A stretch of 64,000 nucleotides of DNA from contig NZ_JADKPN010000019.1 in NCBI RefSeq assembly GCF_015352455.1, positions 31,822 to 95,821 on the forward strand, read 5' to 3'. Shown piece after piece: positions 1-8,966 of this stretch. The notes beneath the pieces were generated by a model. It did no database searches and was not told the origin of the DNA. It saw only the letters and a program-made list of their open reading frames with translations. This DNA is from Nocardioides islandensis. Its GTDB lineage: Bacteria; Actinomycetota; Actinomycetes; Propionibacteriales; Nocardioidaceae. The number at the start of each line of letters is the position of its first letter. Position 1 is the first letter of the stretch. Position numbers and translations under genes: made by a program.

Positions 1-332
1 AGCCGCCCATCGCGGTTGAACTGGACGCGGCCGTTGCGGCGTACGCGTTTGACGTAGGCAACATTGGTTTCGCCAACACATGGCTCGCCCTCGGCAGCTT
101 CGCAGGTGCCGCCGGATGGGTGATGCTGTCGTCCGGCGCCTGGCCGCGATGGCTCGGCTGGTGGGGTGCTGTCGCTGGCGTGGGGATGCTGTTGGCCCGC
201 TTCGTGTGGACGATCGAGTCCGCATGGTTCGTGCCCTACGGCGTGTTCTGGATCTGGCTGCTGACCGTCGCCGTGAGGCTCATGATGGGCCGGGATGTTC
301 CGGCCGGCAGCGCGGTGGAAAGACCCGAGTAG
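1..332 (+). CDS. Small integral membrane protein, 5'-truncated by the window edge
   Basis: An open frame runs from base 3 to the TAG at 330-332, giving the last 109 residues of a protein that begins before the window. The visible part has three hydrophobic helices; the stretch from AAYAFDVGNIGFAN through GSFAGAAGWVM to GVFWIWLLTVAVRLM alternates helix and short loop. The layout (a helix with D/N near its start, then a W-rich short loop, then two more helices) resembles the C-terminal half of the membrane protein at 1769-2422, so the two may be distant paralogues of a DUF4386-like family. Function unknown. The internal ATG at 120 would give a 70-residue protein but splits the hydrophobic pattern, so the longer frame is preferred. 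Confidence 0.6.
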   Translation, partial: PPIAVELDAAVAAYAFDVGNIGFANTWLALGSFAGAAGWVMLSSGAWPRWLGWWGAVAGVGMLLARFVWTIESAWFVPYGVFWIWLLTVAVRLMMGRDVPAGSAVERPE

Positions 333-404
333 CTGGGGCGACTTCCCGGCACTGCCGCCTTGAGGCCCGCTCCGCTGCCCCGGAACTCCCATTCGGCTGG
401 TTGG

Positions 405-1292
405 TCATACTGGCGCCGATGCGTCATATCGCCGCCTGTCTTCCGCGAAGCGCTGCATCACCAGGTCGGCGGTACCGAACGTGACGGTGCCGTGCCCCGC
501 ACCGGGGAGCACCGTCAGCTCGGCCTGTTTGATCAGCGCGGCGAGCAGCCGGCCGTTCTCCGCAGGGACCATGCCATCCTGCTCGCCGTAAAGCAGGACG
601 ACCGGGGCGGTGACGGTGGTGAGGTCGATGTCCCACGACGCGCCCCAGCTCAGGTTGTCGCGTACGAAGCCGTCCGGTGTCGCCAGCGCACGCCGGTAGT
701 TGCGGAGGAACACGGCCTGCTGAGCGGGCCTGTTCGCCAGGTAGTTCTCAGTAGGTGGTCTCCGCGCAGCCATGCTGTCCCGGAACTCCTCCTCGCTGAG
801 GTCGCGGATGCCGGCAATCATCTCCTCGACCTCGGCTCTCATGGCCGCCTCCGCGCCGCTGATATCCCCGGCCGCCAGTAGCGCCAGTCCCTCATCGTCC
901 GGGTAACGCTCCGCAAGGCCCGGGCCCGTCCCGGCCGCAACGACCACCCGCTGCACGCGAGCGGGAGCCACAGCCGCGGTGGCCAACGCGAAGGGTCCTC
1001 CGCCCGAGATGCCGACGCTCCCGAAGCGGTCGATGCCCAGACTGTCGGCGAGGGCGACGACCTGACGGCCCACCGATGCCAGCCCTGGGGCGGTTGGCGA
1101 GGACGCGCCGTACCCCGGCCGGGACACCGCAACCAGGCGTACGCCGTGTTGCCGGGCCGCCTCGTCCGCCAGCGCCGCAATGCCCGCGGTCCCCGGCGAG
1201 CCGTGGTGGTGGATCACTGGCACGCCCGACGGCGAACCGAGGTCGGCGTACTCGAGCACTGACCCGTCGGGGAGAGTTGCCTCGTTGTACAC
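405..1292 (-). CDS. Alpha/beta hydrolase, 295 aa
   Basis: Alpha/beta-hydrolase fold, probably a soluble cytoplasmic esterase or hydrolase of unknown substrate. The oxyanion-loop motif HHHGSPG is at about residues 28-34, the nucleophile elbow GISGGGP puts the serine at about S96, the acid is probably D239 in GEQDGMVP, and the base is H267 in GAGHG. SGGG-type elbows with an HG oxyanion loop are common in proline-iminopeptidase-like hydrolases. The GTG at 1292 is chosen because a TAGGCT hexamer lies 6 nt upstream, as in many leaderless genes of this window. It stands alone, converging on the membrane-protein fragment at the window edge. Confidence 0.85.
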   Translation of the reverse strand: MYNEATLPDGSVLEYADLGSPSGVPVIHHHGSPGTAGIAALADEAARQHGVRLVAVSRPGYGASSPTAPGLASVGRQVVALADSLGIDRFGSVGISGGGPFALATAAVAPARVQRVVVAAGTGPGLAERYPDDEGLALLAAGDISGAEAAMRAEVEEMIAGIRDLSEEEFRDSMAARRPPTENYLANRPAQQAVFLRNYRRALATPDGFVRDNLSWGASWDIDLTTVTAPVVLLYGEQDGMVPAENGRLLAALIKQAELTVLPGAGHGTVTFGTADLVMQRFAEDRRRYDASAPV

Positions 1293-1768
1293 GAGCCGAG
1301 CCTAGGACGAGCCTCAGCGAGCGGGATAGGAGGCGAGCACACGGCGAGCGCCTCGGCGGCAGGACCGCGGACCACGGTGCATGCGTGGTCAAGCGAGTCG
1401 ATCTCGCCCACGGGGTGCAGTCGGTCGATCAGGTCGCCACGGGCGTGGCGCACGAGCGCCGCCAACTCCACGCCCCCGGCCGCTCCAGCTCCCATTCACG
1501 ATCCGTGACTCCAGGAGCCAAGCGCCGGATGGGTCGCTTCGCCGCGTTCCGGACGCCCTCTCTCATGGCCATACGAGAGCCACACCCGCGAGGTGGGCAG
1601 CCGATGAGAGAGCGACAGTCCCGGACACCTCGACCGAGACTCGTCAGAACCCGGCCGTGCGGTCAATGGAACGAGCAGCCGATGACTGGATATGCGCCGC
1701 ACGGACGTGGCGATGGCGCATGCCGTGGTAGATCCCGTGAGCAAGGTTCGACCCGAGCTCCGCCGTTC
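1293..1768. other. 476-bp stretch without a convincing gene
   Basis: Apart from the hydrolase promoter at its left end, nothing here is convincing. A minus-strand frame (1495 down to 1214) contains a protein-like segment (LVRHARGDLIDRLHPVGEI and on), but it runs through the hydrolase promoter and start, so it may be the decayed end of an older gene. The remaining frames are arginine/serine-rich and look like out-of-frame noise. Confidence 0.5.
1299..1304 (-). promoter_or_regulatory. -10 hexamer TAGGCT for the hydrolase
   Basis: TAGGCT on the minus strand, six bases (CGGCTC) before the GTG at 1292, with no Shine-Dalgarno in between. This fits transcription starting at the start codon. Confidence 0.5.
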
Positions 1769-2422
1769 TCACTCCAATGCGTCAGGTGCTGCATGGCTGC
1801 GAGGAGACGCCACGCGCCGTTCTCCACGGAGCAGCAGGACGCTGAACGCCACAACCAGTGCGATGAAGCCGAGTGGTGCCAGCACTTCCAGCGGGTCACC
1901 GCTGAACAGGATCGCGACGGCTCGGACAGCGGCCGCGAGGCCGACGAGCATGGCCAGCCAACGGAACCACGTTGGCCCGTGCCCCGCCCATCCACAGGCA
2001 GCGAACCCGGTGATGGTGACGAACAGGAGCACATCAGTCAGATCCGAGAGTTCCGCCAAGGCGTGAACCCGTCCGGCCGAGGCGCTGTGGTGGACCAGCA
2101 CCAGCATCAGCGGCGGGATGAGCGTGACAAGCGAGGCGATGACCATGGCACCGCCGGCAAGCAACGCGTAGCGCTTGGCACCGACCAAGGTCGAGACGGC
2201 CAGCCCCAATAGGAAGAGGACGAGCGGCAGCGTCGCGATGAGCTCGACGATCTGCGACAGCAGAATCACGCCGGTGTGCTCCTCGTAGAAGCGGCGCACC
2301 TGCGCGACCGAGTCGTCGCCACCAGGGACACTCGCCATTCCGGCACCGATGAGCAGCAGCACGACGAACACCAGTCCCCAGCCGCCGGCCCGCCGGGTAC
2401 GGGAGTCAGGTGCGCCGTTCAT
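1769..2422 (-). CDS. Four- to six-helix membrane protein (DUF4386-like), 217 aa
   Basis: Integral membrane protein of unknown function. Hydrophobic helices are visible around residues 14-31, 52-72, 80-105, 117-136, 142-162 and 167-187. The first extracytoplasmic loop has GGDDSVAQVRRFYEEH, an arrangement seen in DUF4386-like proteins; the C-terminal tail is arginine-rich and polar. The ATG at 2422 (MNGAPDS) is preferred over an upstream start that would add 52 residues with no hydrophobic or domain signal. No operon partner: the next gene upstream runs the other way. Confidence 0.7.
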   Translation of the reverse strand: MNGAPDSRTRRAGGWGLVFVVLLLIGAGMASVPGGDDSVAQVRRFYEEHTGVILLSQIVELIATLPLVLFLLGLAVSTLVGAKRYALLAGGAMVIASLVTLIPPLMLVLVHHSASAGRVHALAELSDLTDVLLFVTITGFAACGWAGHGPTWFRWLAMLVGLAAAVRAVAILFSGDPLEVLAPLGFIALVVAFSVLLLRGERRVASPRSHAAPDALE

Positions 2423-2678
2423 GTTGATCACACGCACAGTTAACGCCCGAGCCGGGCACTTTGGTGATGGCACGCGGGGAGCAGACCTGACGACCAGCGT
2501 CGCGGACGTGGTGTCAGCTTCCCGGCTTCCGAGTCTTCGAGCGTGGGCAAGCCGGCTCGACGACATCCGGGCCGGCAAGATCCGCGCGTCGCCCCGTTGT
2601 GCTTCGGCAGACGCGGGCCGACTCGGGTGTCGACGACAGGTCGCGAACTGGCAGGTGCGGTCGGACTACCGTGGAGAG

Positions 2679-4358
2679 GTGTCAGAGTCTCCCCTGCTCG
2701 AGCTGATCCGCCGCTCGGTGATCGGCGAGGACCACGTGATGGTGACGCCCTACGGCAATCGAAGGGTGACCTATGCCGACTACACCGCCTCCGGGCGCGC
2801 GCTGACGTTCATCGAGGACTTCATCCGGGACGAGGTGCTGCCCGTCTATGCCAACACCCATACAGAGTCCAGCGGCACCGGCCTGCAGACCACGCGGTTG
2901 CGCGAGGACGCCCGCCGCATCATCCGCGAGGCCGTGGGCGGCGACGACGACACCGTGGTCATCTTCGCCGGGTCTGGCTGCACGGGTGCGATCTCCAAGC
3001 TGATCGGGGTGTTGGGACTTCGAATCCCCTCCGCCCTGGAGGACCGCTACCACCTGATGCAGCACATCCCTGCGGAGCAGCGGCCGGTGGTCTTCATCGG
3101 TCCTTTCGAGCACCATTCCAACGAGCTGCCGTGGCGGGAGTCGATCGCCGACGTGGTGACCATCGGTCAGGACATCGATGGGCACATCGACCTGGCAGCT
3201 CTCCGGGAGGAGCTGGACCGGTACTCCGACCGGCCGTTGTTGATCGGATCCTTCTCAGCCGCCTCCAACGTGACCGGGATCATCTCGGACACTGCCGCCA
3301 TCTCCACCCTGCTCCATCAACACGGCGCGCTGTCGTTCTGGGACTACGCGGCCGCGGCGCCGTACGTCGACATCGCCATGTGCGCCGGGCCCGACGGCCC
3401 GCTGGCCTACAAGGACGCCATCTTCCTGTCTCCCCACAAGCTCATCGGCGGTCCCGCCACCCCCGGAGTGCTGGTGGCCAGGCGCGACCTGTTCACCAAC
3501 CGGGTCCCCGACCAGCCGGGTGGCGGCACGGTGATGTACGTCAACCCCGACGAGCACCGGTACGTCATCGACGTGGAGCAACGCGAGGAGGGCGGAACCC
3601 CGGCGATCATCGGGGCCATCCGCGCCGGCCTGGTCTTCCAGCTCAAGCAGGCCGTGGGCGTCCCGGCGATCCGCGCCGCAGAGGACCGTCTCCTGGCCCG
3701 CGCCGTGTCGGCGTGGCAGAGCGAGCCCGCGATCGAGATCCTCGGCAACCTCGAGGCGCAACGACTCTCGATCGTCTCGTTCGTGGTCCGCGCGCCGTCG
3801 GGCAGGTACCTCCACCACAACTTCGTGGTCGCGGTGCTCAACGACCTGTTCGGCATCCAGTCGCGCGGCGGATGTTCGTGCGCCGGCCCCTACGGTCACC
3901 GGCTGCTCGGCATCGACATCGAGCGCAGCCACGAGTTCGAGCGCGAGATCGCGGGTGGCTGTGAGGGGATCAAGCCCGGCTGGGTACGGGTGAACTTCAA
4001 CTACTTCCTGTCCGACGCGGTCGCCGACTACGTCATCGAGGCGGTCCGCCTGGTCGCCCGCGACGGCTGGCGGCTGCTCGGGGACTACCGGTTCGACCTG
4101 GCATCCGGGCGCTGGACCCACCGCACCGGCCTGGTCGAGCCGCCGATGAGGCTCGGCGATGTGAAGTACGACGCCTCAGGGATCCACGCGCCGACGTCGA
4201 GCCTGACCGGCGGGGAGGACATGCTCGCCGAGCAGCTCCGCGAGGGCGCCGAGATCCTGCAGGCCGCGCCCGAGCCCGACCTGACCCCGCCGACCGCCGT
4301 CTCCGACGACTTCGAGCACCTGCGCTGGTTCGACCTGCCGGCCTCCGCTGTCCACTGA
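2679..4358 (+). CDS. Class V aminotransferase / cysteine-desulfurase-like PLP enzyme, 559 aa
   Basis: PLP-dependent enzyme of the aminotransferase class V fold (the family of SufS/NifS desulfurases and kynureninase-like enzymes), presumably cytoplasmic. Counting from the GTG at 2679, the PLP-binding lysine is K254 in LSPHKLIGGP, and the ring-stacking aspartate region is D222 in FWDYAAAAPYV. A GGCSCAG motif near residues 398-403 resembles the mobile cysteine loop of desulfurases. At about 560 residues it is some 150 longer than SufS; the extra part is mainly C-terminal and unassigned. No suf or isc genes are nearby, so iron-sulfur assembly is not supported by context. The start is uncertain: GTG 2655 is the alternative. 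Confidence 0.8.
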   Translation: MSESPLLELIRRSVIGEDHVMVTPYGNRRVTYADYTASGRALTFIEDFIRDEVLPVYANTHTESSGTGLQTTRLREDARRIIREAVGGDDDTVVIFAGSGCTGAISKLIGVLGLRIPSALEDRYHLMQHIPAEQRPVVFIGPFEHHSNELPWRESIADVVTIGQDIDGHIDLAALREELDRYSDRPLLIGSFSAASNVTGIISDTAAISTLLHQHGALSFWDYAAAAPYVDIAMCAGPDGPLAYKDAIFLSPHKLIGGPATPGVLVARRDLFTNRVPDQPGGGTVMYVNPDEHRYVIDVEQREEGGTPAIIGAIRAGLVFQLKQAVGVPAIRAAEDRLLARAVSAWQSEPAIEILGNLEAQRLSIVSFVVRAPSGRYLHHNFVVAVLNDLFGIQSRGGCSCAGPYGHRLLGIDIERSHEFEREIAGGCEGIKPGWVRVNFNYFLSDAVADYVIEAVRLVARDGWRLLGDYRFDLASGRWTHRTGLVEPPMRLGDVKYDASGIHAPTSSLTGGEDMLAEQLREGAEILQAAPEPDLTPPTAVSDDFEHLRWFDLPASAVH

Positions 4359-4552
4359 CCCTCGAGGGCTTTCACGCCGATGAGAGGAACAGCTTCTCCG
4401 CCTTCCTCACGTCGACGCAGAGCAGCTGTCCGGCTCCCGGCCGCCCGAGGCCTTCCACCACGCCATCACACCGCTCTGGGCCCTGACCTGGTCTCATGTC
4501 TGAACTCGCAGCGGCGAGTGCGCTGACGGGCAACGACTGGGAGGCTGGAGCC

Positions 4553-5248
4553 ATGTCCACCCCGAAGCAGCCGTACCGGGACCCCCTCGAGCGCGCAGTC
4601 ATGGAGGCACTCGGGGAGGCGACCGGCCGCGAGACTCGGGAGAACCCGGTCCTCGCGGGCACGGGCGGTCCCGCCGGCAACGCGCTGCTCACCGCGTGGA
4701 CGGGGCTGGTGCTGCTGGTCGTGTCGTCCGCCGAGCTGCTAACGCTCTTCAACGTGCGGGGGCTGATCTCCTGGCACGTCGCCCTCGGCGCCCTGCTGAT
4801 CCCACCGGCCGGCATGAAGACCGCCAGCACGGGCTGGCGGATGGTGCGCTACTACGCGGGAGCCACGTCGTACCGGCGAGCGGGGCCACCACCGATGCTC
4901 CTGCGAGTGCTCGGCCCCGTGGTCGTGGCCTCGACGCTCGGCCTGCTCGGCACCGGCGTCCTCCTGGTGCTGCTGGGCGAGGAGAGATCACGGCACACTC
5001 CCCTCGACCTCGCCGCGTGGCGTGTCGACTGGGTGACTGCTCACCAGGCCTTCTTCGCGGTCTGGGTCGGCGCCGCCGGACTGCACCTGCTCGGGCGCAT
5101 CGTCCCGGCGCTCCGCACCACGATGCTGAACCGCCCGTCCACGCGAGTGCCCGGACGCTGGATCCGGCTCCTCTGGCTGGTCGTCATGGCGGTCGCGGCC
5201 GCCGCTCTCGCCGTCGTTCTGGTCCACGCCGACGCCAGCTGGCGATAG
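4553..5248 (+). CDS. Cytochrome-b561-like membrane protein, 231 aa
   Basis: Integral membrane protein with helices around residues 47-67, 72-88, 117-140, 162-182 and 205-224. Histidines inside or at the ends of helices (H75 in ISWHVALG, H164 in TAHQAFF, H178 in GLHLLGR) are spaced as in b-type heme-binding four-helix bundles such as cytochrome b561 or the membrane anchors of oxidoreductases. Electron transfer across the membrane is therefore likely, but heme binding is inferred. The start is well supported by GGAGGCTGGAG just before ATG 4553. No catalytic partner is adjacent; the molybdoenzyme at 21916 is the nearest candidate. Confidence 0.65.
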   Translation: MSTPKQPYRDPLERAVMEALGEATGRETRENPVLAGTGGPAGNALLTAWTGLVLLVVSSAELLTLFNVRGLISWHVALGALLIPPAGMKTASTGWRMVRYYAGATSYRRAGPPPMLLRVLGPVVVASTLGLLGTGVLLVLLGEERSRHTPLDLAAWRVDWVTAHQAFFAVWVGAAGLHLLGRIVPALRTTMLNRPSTRVPGRWIRLLWLVVMAVAAAALAVVLVHADASWR

Positions 5249-5296
5249 GGCCCCAGGTATCGGTCCCCCACCGCCGTCCACGAGGGGATCGTCGGA

Positions 5297-6406
5297 TCAC
5301 CTGAAGTGCAGGCTCGCCACCATGTCGTCGAACGACGTGTGGTCGAGGCTCCCGGCCTGGTCGGCGTAGTCGCGCTCCCAGATCATGACGGGCCTGCCTG
5401 CGACGTCGAGGACGACCATCCTGAGCACCAGCTCGTCCTGGGGACCGAAGCACTCGCCGGCGTCCAGCCCGGGCTCGGGACAGCCGAGAGCCCCCTCGAG
5501 GGACTCCGCCCCAGGGGAGAGCCCGACCGTCACCTCGACCGCGGGGTGACCGTCCACCTCCGTGTCGACACGGTCGGTCATGGTCGCGCCGGAGCCGGCG
5601 AGCGAGAGCACGTACGTCGTGAAGTCCGCCGGCGGCGACGACTCGGTCCTCGACCCCGGCCGGTACACCGACACCGGCGAGAGCACTCTCAGGGCTCGCT
5701 GCTCGTCCGCCGACTGCCAGGTGGCGAAGTGCTCCGCGGTCTCAGCCGAGCCCGGGTCGAGCCAGTCGGCGAGCCGGATCTCGAACGGCGCCACGAACGT
5801 GTCGACCACCTGGACGGAGCTGCCGGCGCCCGGCGACCCGCCGCCTGGCGTCTCGGCGTCCTGGAGGGCGAACGGCGCAGACTCGAAGACCATCGTGCCC
5901 GCGATGATGTCGTCGTCAGGGATGTCGCATCCACCGGCCACGAAGTCGACCAGGTCGAGGGTGAGGAGTGTGTCGTCGAGCGCGAAGTCGAAGGTGGTCT
6001 CGCCGCACTGGTCCGTCGCCACGAACGTGTTGGCGCCCGTCAGCTCGTAGGCGGCGCGGAACCCTTCCTGAGGTGAGCCATCGTCGACGATCTCGTCCTG
6101 GACGAGCGTGCCTGCGGTGACCACCAGCTCGAAGACGACCGTCCCGGTGTAGTGACCGGCCATCTGCTCCGCCTTCGCCGCGGGATATCCGGCCGCTGTT
6201 GCGGCGTCGACGAGGTCCTGCGCCCGCAGTGGGTCCGTCCGGTACGTGCCCTCCGGCAGCACGGCATCGGACGCCGGGCTCGCACTGGCCGGCGTACCCG
6301 AGGGTGTCGTGGCTCCGTCTGTCTGGTCCGAGCCGCCACCGCCGCAGCCGGGGGTGACGAGCACGAGAGCCAGGCACAGGCCCGGCAAGCCGTGACGCAT
6401 CGCCAT
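5297..6406 (-). CDS. Secreted lipoprotein of unknown function, 369 aa
   Basis: The N-terminus is a lipoprotein signal: MAMRHG, a hydrophobic run, and lipobox LVTPGC with the lipidated cysteine at C21, followed by a Gly/Ser/Thr-rich linker to about residue 50. The rest is acidic, with many short hydrophobic beta-strand-like segments and cysteines at C133, C160, C314 and C323 that could form disulfides outside the cell. No catalytic motif was recognised. Translation is driven by a clear GGGAGGGAG before ATG 6406. It faces away from the LuxR-type regulator at 6519; the two share a 112-bp intergenic region and may be co-regulated. Confidence 0.75.
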   Translation of the reverse strand: MAMRHGLPGLCLALVLVTPGCGGGGSDQTDGATTPSGTPASASPASDAVLPEGTYRTDPLRAQDLVDAATAAGYPAAKAEQMAGHYTGTVVFELVVTAGTLVQDEIVDDGSPQEGFRAAYELTGANTFVATDQCGETTFDFALDDTLLTLDLVDFVAGGCDIPDDDIIAGTMVFESAPFALQDAETPGGGSPGAGSSVQVVDTFVAPFEIRLADWLDPGSAETAEHFATWQSADEQRALRVLSPVSVYRPGSRTESSPPADFTTYVLSLAGSGATMTDRVDTEVDGHPAVEVTVGLSPGAESLEGALGCPEPGLDAGECFGPQDELVLRMVVLDVAGRPVMIWERDYADQAGSLDHTSFDDMVASLHFR

Positions 6407-6518
6407 GGTGAGCTCCCTCCCGGCCTCGGCCTCGGTGGTCTCGTGTGATGCTCCGACGGCGCGGGGCGGCGCGGATCCCCCTACTTCTCGGGGGTCGACG
6501 TCGGTGCGACACTCGGCT

Positions 6519-7547
6519 ATGGCGGATCAGCTCCTCGCTGCTCGCGCCGCGCTGGCGGCGGAAGCGCGCAGGCCTGGCTCGGGGGCCGACTTCACCGGCG
6601 CCCTCATGGCAACGGTCCGTCGCGTGATCGGCTTCGACGGCTACTGCCTGCTCGGGCTCGACCCGGCGACGGGGCTGCGGTCGTCGATGTTCTCGCGCCA
6701 CGGCCTGGACGGCGTGGCGGACCGGCTGGCGTACAACGAGAAGGTCGAGGTCGACGTCAACAAGTACGTCGAGCTGGCGGCCGCGCCTCGTCCGGTCGGC
6801 CTGTTGGGCGGGCGCCGGTCCTCCCGCCCGCACAGCCCACGGTACGAGGAGATCATCCGCCCCGCGGGGTTCTCCTCCGAGCTGCGCCTGGTGCTGAGGG
6901 GACAGGGGCGTCTGTGGGGCGCCCTCGTCCTGTTCCGGGACACGGGCGGGCGCCCGTTCGACGAGGGAGATGCCGACGCCGCGCTGGCGATCGCCGAGCC
7001 GCTGACGAGGGCGGTCCGCTCCTACCCGGTCCGTCCGGTCGCGGCCCGCCGACGGCCGCTGGCACCTGGGGTGGTCACCCTCGATGCCGGCAACCGGGTG
7101 ACGAGCATGTCCCCCCACGCCCGGGACTGGTTGGACGACTTCCGTGCCGGAGGGGACGACGAGGTCGAGCTGGAGGATGCCATGCGCGTCGTGCACGATG
7201 TCGGGCTGGCCGCCAGGACCGGCCGCGACGAGGCGTCGTGCTTGGTCCGGACCACGAGCGGGCGATGGCTGCTCGTGCACGGCGAGCCGGTCGAACCCGA
7301 CTCGCCGACGATCGCGGTGGTGCTGGCACCGGCGGCGCTTGGCGACGTCCTGCGGGCCGCGTCCGCGTGGTTCGGGCTGACGCGCCGCGAGGAACAGGTG
7401 GCAGGTCTGGTGGCCCAGGGCCTGAGCGCTCGAAGGATGGCGCGCGCGCTGAACCTCTCTCCGCTGACGGTCAACGACCATCTGGGCGTGATCTACCGCA
7501 AGGCGGGCGTCTCCGGGCGCGACGAGCTGGTGGCCCGCCTGACCTGA
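6519..7547 (+). CDS. LuxR-family transcriptional regulator with N-terminal GAF-like sensor, 342 aa
   Basis: DNA-binding regulator. The last 58 residues form a GerE/LuxR helix-turn-helix (LTRREEQVAGLVAQGLSARRMA through LSPLTVNDHLGVIYRKAGV). Residues 1-170 look like a GAF-type ligand domain (FDGYCLLGLDPATG, GFSSELRLVLRGQGRLWGALVLF), followed by a PAS-like middle segment (LDAGNRVTSMSPHARDWLDDF). There is no phosphoacceptor receiver, so a small-molecule or redox signal is likely. A start at ATG 6519 (MADQLLAAR) is chosen: the longer frame adds a peptide with no domain, and GACACT precedes it by 5 nt. Probable targets are itself and the divergent lipoprotein, by inference. Confidence 0.8.
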   Translation: MADQLLAARAALAAEARRPGSGADFTGALMATVRRVIGFDGYCLLGLDPATGLRSSMFSRHGLDGVADRLAYNEKVEVDVNKYVELAAAPRPVGLLGGRRSSRPHSPRYEEIIRPAGFSSELRLVLRGQGRLWGALVLFRDTGGRPFDEGDADAALAIAEPLTRAVRSYPVRPVAARRRPLAPGVVTLDAGNRVTSMSPHARDWLDDFRAGGDDEVELEDAMRVVHDVGLAARTGRDEASCLVRTTSGRWLLVHGEPVEPDSPTIAVVLAPAALGDVLRAASAWFGLTRREEQVAGLVAQGLSARRMARALNLSPLTVNDHLGVIYRKAGVSGRDELVARLT

Positions 7548-7617
7548 CCTCGGACGCTGCGGCGGTCACGCCCGCGTGAGTCCTGGAGCAGTCAGGTTCC
7601 CGACAGGCGGCGTCCGG

Positions 7618-7623
7618 CACCGT
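7618..7623 (+). promoter_or_regulatory. -10 hexamer CACCGT for the COG4705 gene
   Basis: Six bases before ATG 7630, with no ribosome binding site. It matches the weak nAnnnT form of the leaderless pattern. Confidence 0.35.
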
Positions 7624-7629
7624 CCGCGC

Positions 7630-8451
7630 ATGACCTCGACCTCACCCGCCGTGAGCCGCGCTCGGCTGATGCTCAACAAGGTGCCGGAAGTCACCGTGTA
7701 CTTCTGGGTCATCAAGATCCTCTGTACGACGGTCGGCGAGAGCTTCGCCGACTACGTCAACGAGACCCTGGGCTTCGGGCTCACGAACACGACCCTCGTG
7801 TTCTCAGCCGCCCTGGTCGCGGTGCTCGTGGCGCAGTTCCGGCTGAGCCGCTACGTGCCCGGCGTGTACTGGCTGGCCGTCGTGCTGATCAGCGTCGTCG
7901 GCACGTTGCTGACCGACAACCTCACCGACGCCCGCGGCGTACCCCTCTGGATCAGCTCCACGGTCTTCGCCGTGCTGCTGGCCGGGGTCTTCGGCATCTG
8001 GTACGCGCGGGAGCGCACACTCTCCATCCACACCATCGTCACCACGCCGCGTGAAAGCTTCTACTGGCTGACGGTGCTGGTCACCTTCGCCCTCGGCACG
8101 GCCGTCGGCGACTGGACCCTCGACCTCACCGGCTGGTCGGCGGGCACGTCGATCCTGCTGCCGCTCGGCCTGATCCTGGCCGTGCTCGCGGCGTGGCGGC
8201 TCGGAGCCGGCCCGGTCCTGTCCTTCTGGCTGGCCTACATCCTGACCCGACCGCTGGGCGCGAACATCGGCGACTTCCTGTCCTCGCCGCGGTCGGACGG
8301 CGGCCTCGGCCTGGGCACCCTCGGCACCAGCGTGCTGTTCCTCGCCACGATCCTCGCCGTCGTGGTCTACCTGACGATCACCGACAAGGACCGCACCGAA
8401 GCCCACCACGTGCTGTCGACGCCCGAGCCGGCGACGGAGACGCGGTCATGA
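7630..8451 (+). CDS. COG4705/DUF347 membrane protein, 273 aa
   Basis: Integral membrane protein with about eight helices in repeated pairs. The opening KVPEVTVYFWVIKILCTTVGE followed by ADYVNETLGFGL is the hallmark of DUF347 repeats, and a second copy begins at SFYWLTVLVTFALGTAVGDW (about residue 142), with a third GDF motif in LGANIGDFL. The family is uncharacterised; a transport role is only a guess. Its stop overlaps the next ATG by 4 nt (ATGA), so it is translationally coupled to the Usp-like protein. Confidence 0.8.
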   Translation: MTSTSPAVSRARLMLNKVPEVTVYFWVIKILCTTVGESFADYVNETLGFGLTNTTLVFSAALVAVLVAQFRLSRYVPGVYWLAVVLISVVGTLLTDNLTDARGVPLWISSTVFAVLLAGVFGIWYARERTLSIHTIVTTPRESFYWLTVLVTFALGTAVGDWTLDLTGWSAGTSILLPLGLILAVLAAWRLGAGPVLSFWLAYILTRPLGANIGDFLSSPRSDGGLGLGTLGTSVLFLATILAVVVYLTITDKDRTEAHHVLSTPEPATETRS

Positions 8452-8891
8452 GCGCCGACCGACCCCGACGCATCCTGGTGGTCACCGACCAGGCGACACC
8501 GACGCCGGCCCTGCTGCGCGAGATCAGGAACCGCTCGGACGCCGCCGACACCCAGTTCCGCCTGGTCGTGGTGAACCCAGCCCGTGCGGAGCTTCACCTG
8601 CTCCACCCTGAGCGTCACGACAAGGCGGCCGAGGCCGAGGCCACGCTGCGGGCCGTCATCGCCGACGTCCAGCTGGCCGCGGGCGGCCCGGTGGTCGGGT
8701 CGGTCTCCATCCGGCACGACCCGATGGACGTGGTGGAGGAGACGGTCCACGACGAGCCGGTGGACGAGGTGATCCTCGCGCTGCCCGAGCACCGGCTGGC
8801 CGTCCTCCTCCACCAGGACCTGCCCCATCGGCTGGCGCGCCTCGGCATCCCGATCGGGCACCTCCCCGAGCCGGCCACGCCGCCGGCCTGA
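8448..8891 (+). CDS. Universal-stress-protein-like small protein, 147 aa
   Basis: Soluble protein with a Rossmann-like beta1 strand (RRILVVTDQATPTPALL), a middle helix-rich part and a final strand motif DEVILALPEHR, as in the Usp fold. The canonical ATP-binding G-x2-G-x9-G-S/T loop is not seen, so it would belong to the non-ATP-binding type. Coupled by a 4-nt overlap to the COG4705 membrane protein, which suggests it acts with or regulates that protein. Confidence 0.6.
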   Translation: MSADRPRRILVVTDQATPTPALLREIRNRSDAADTQFRLVVVNPARAELHLLHPERHDKAAEAEATLRAVIADVQLAAGGPVVGSVSIRHDPMDVVEETVHDEPVDEVILALPEHRLAVLLHQDLPHRLARLGIPIGHLPEPATPPA

Positions 8892-8953
8892 CCCCAGGTC
8901 CTGGGGCAGCCGACCCCTGGTCACCCCGTTCCACGTCGGCTGCCTGAGCCGTC

Positions 8954-8959
8954 TAGCGT
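8954..8959 (+). promoter_or_regulatory. -10 hexamer TAGCGT for the UPF0014 permease
   Basis: Seven bases before GTG 8967; no Shine-Dalgarno lies in the gap. Confidence 0.5.
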
Positions 8960-8966
8960 CGACCAC

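Noticed and set aside
1214..1495. 93-codon minus-strand frame with a protein-like middle
   Set aside because: It runs across the promoter and start of the hydrolase and has no start signal; at best the decayed end of an older gene.
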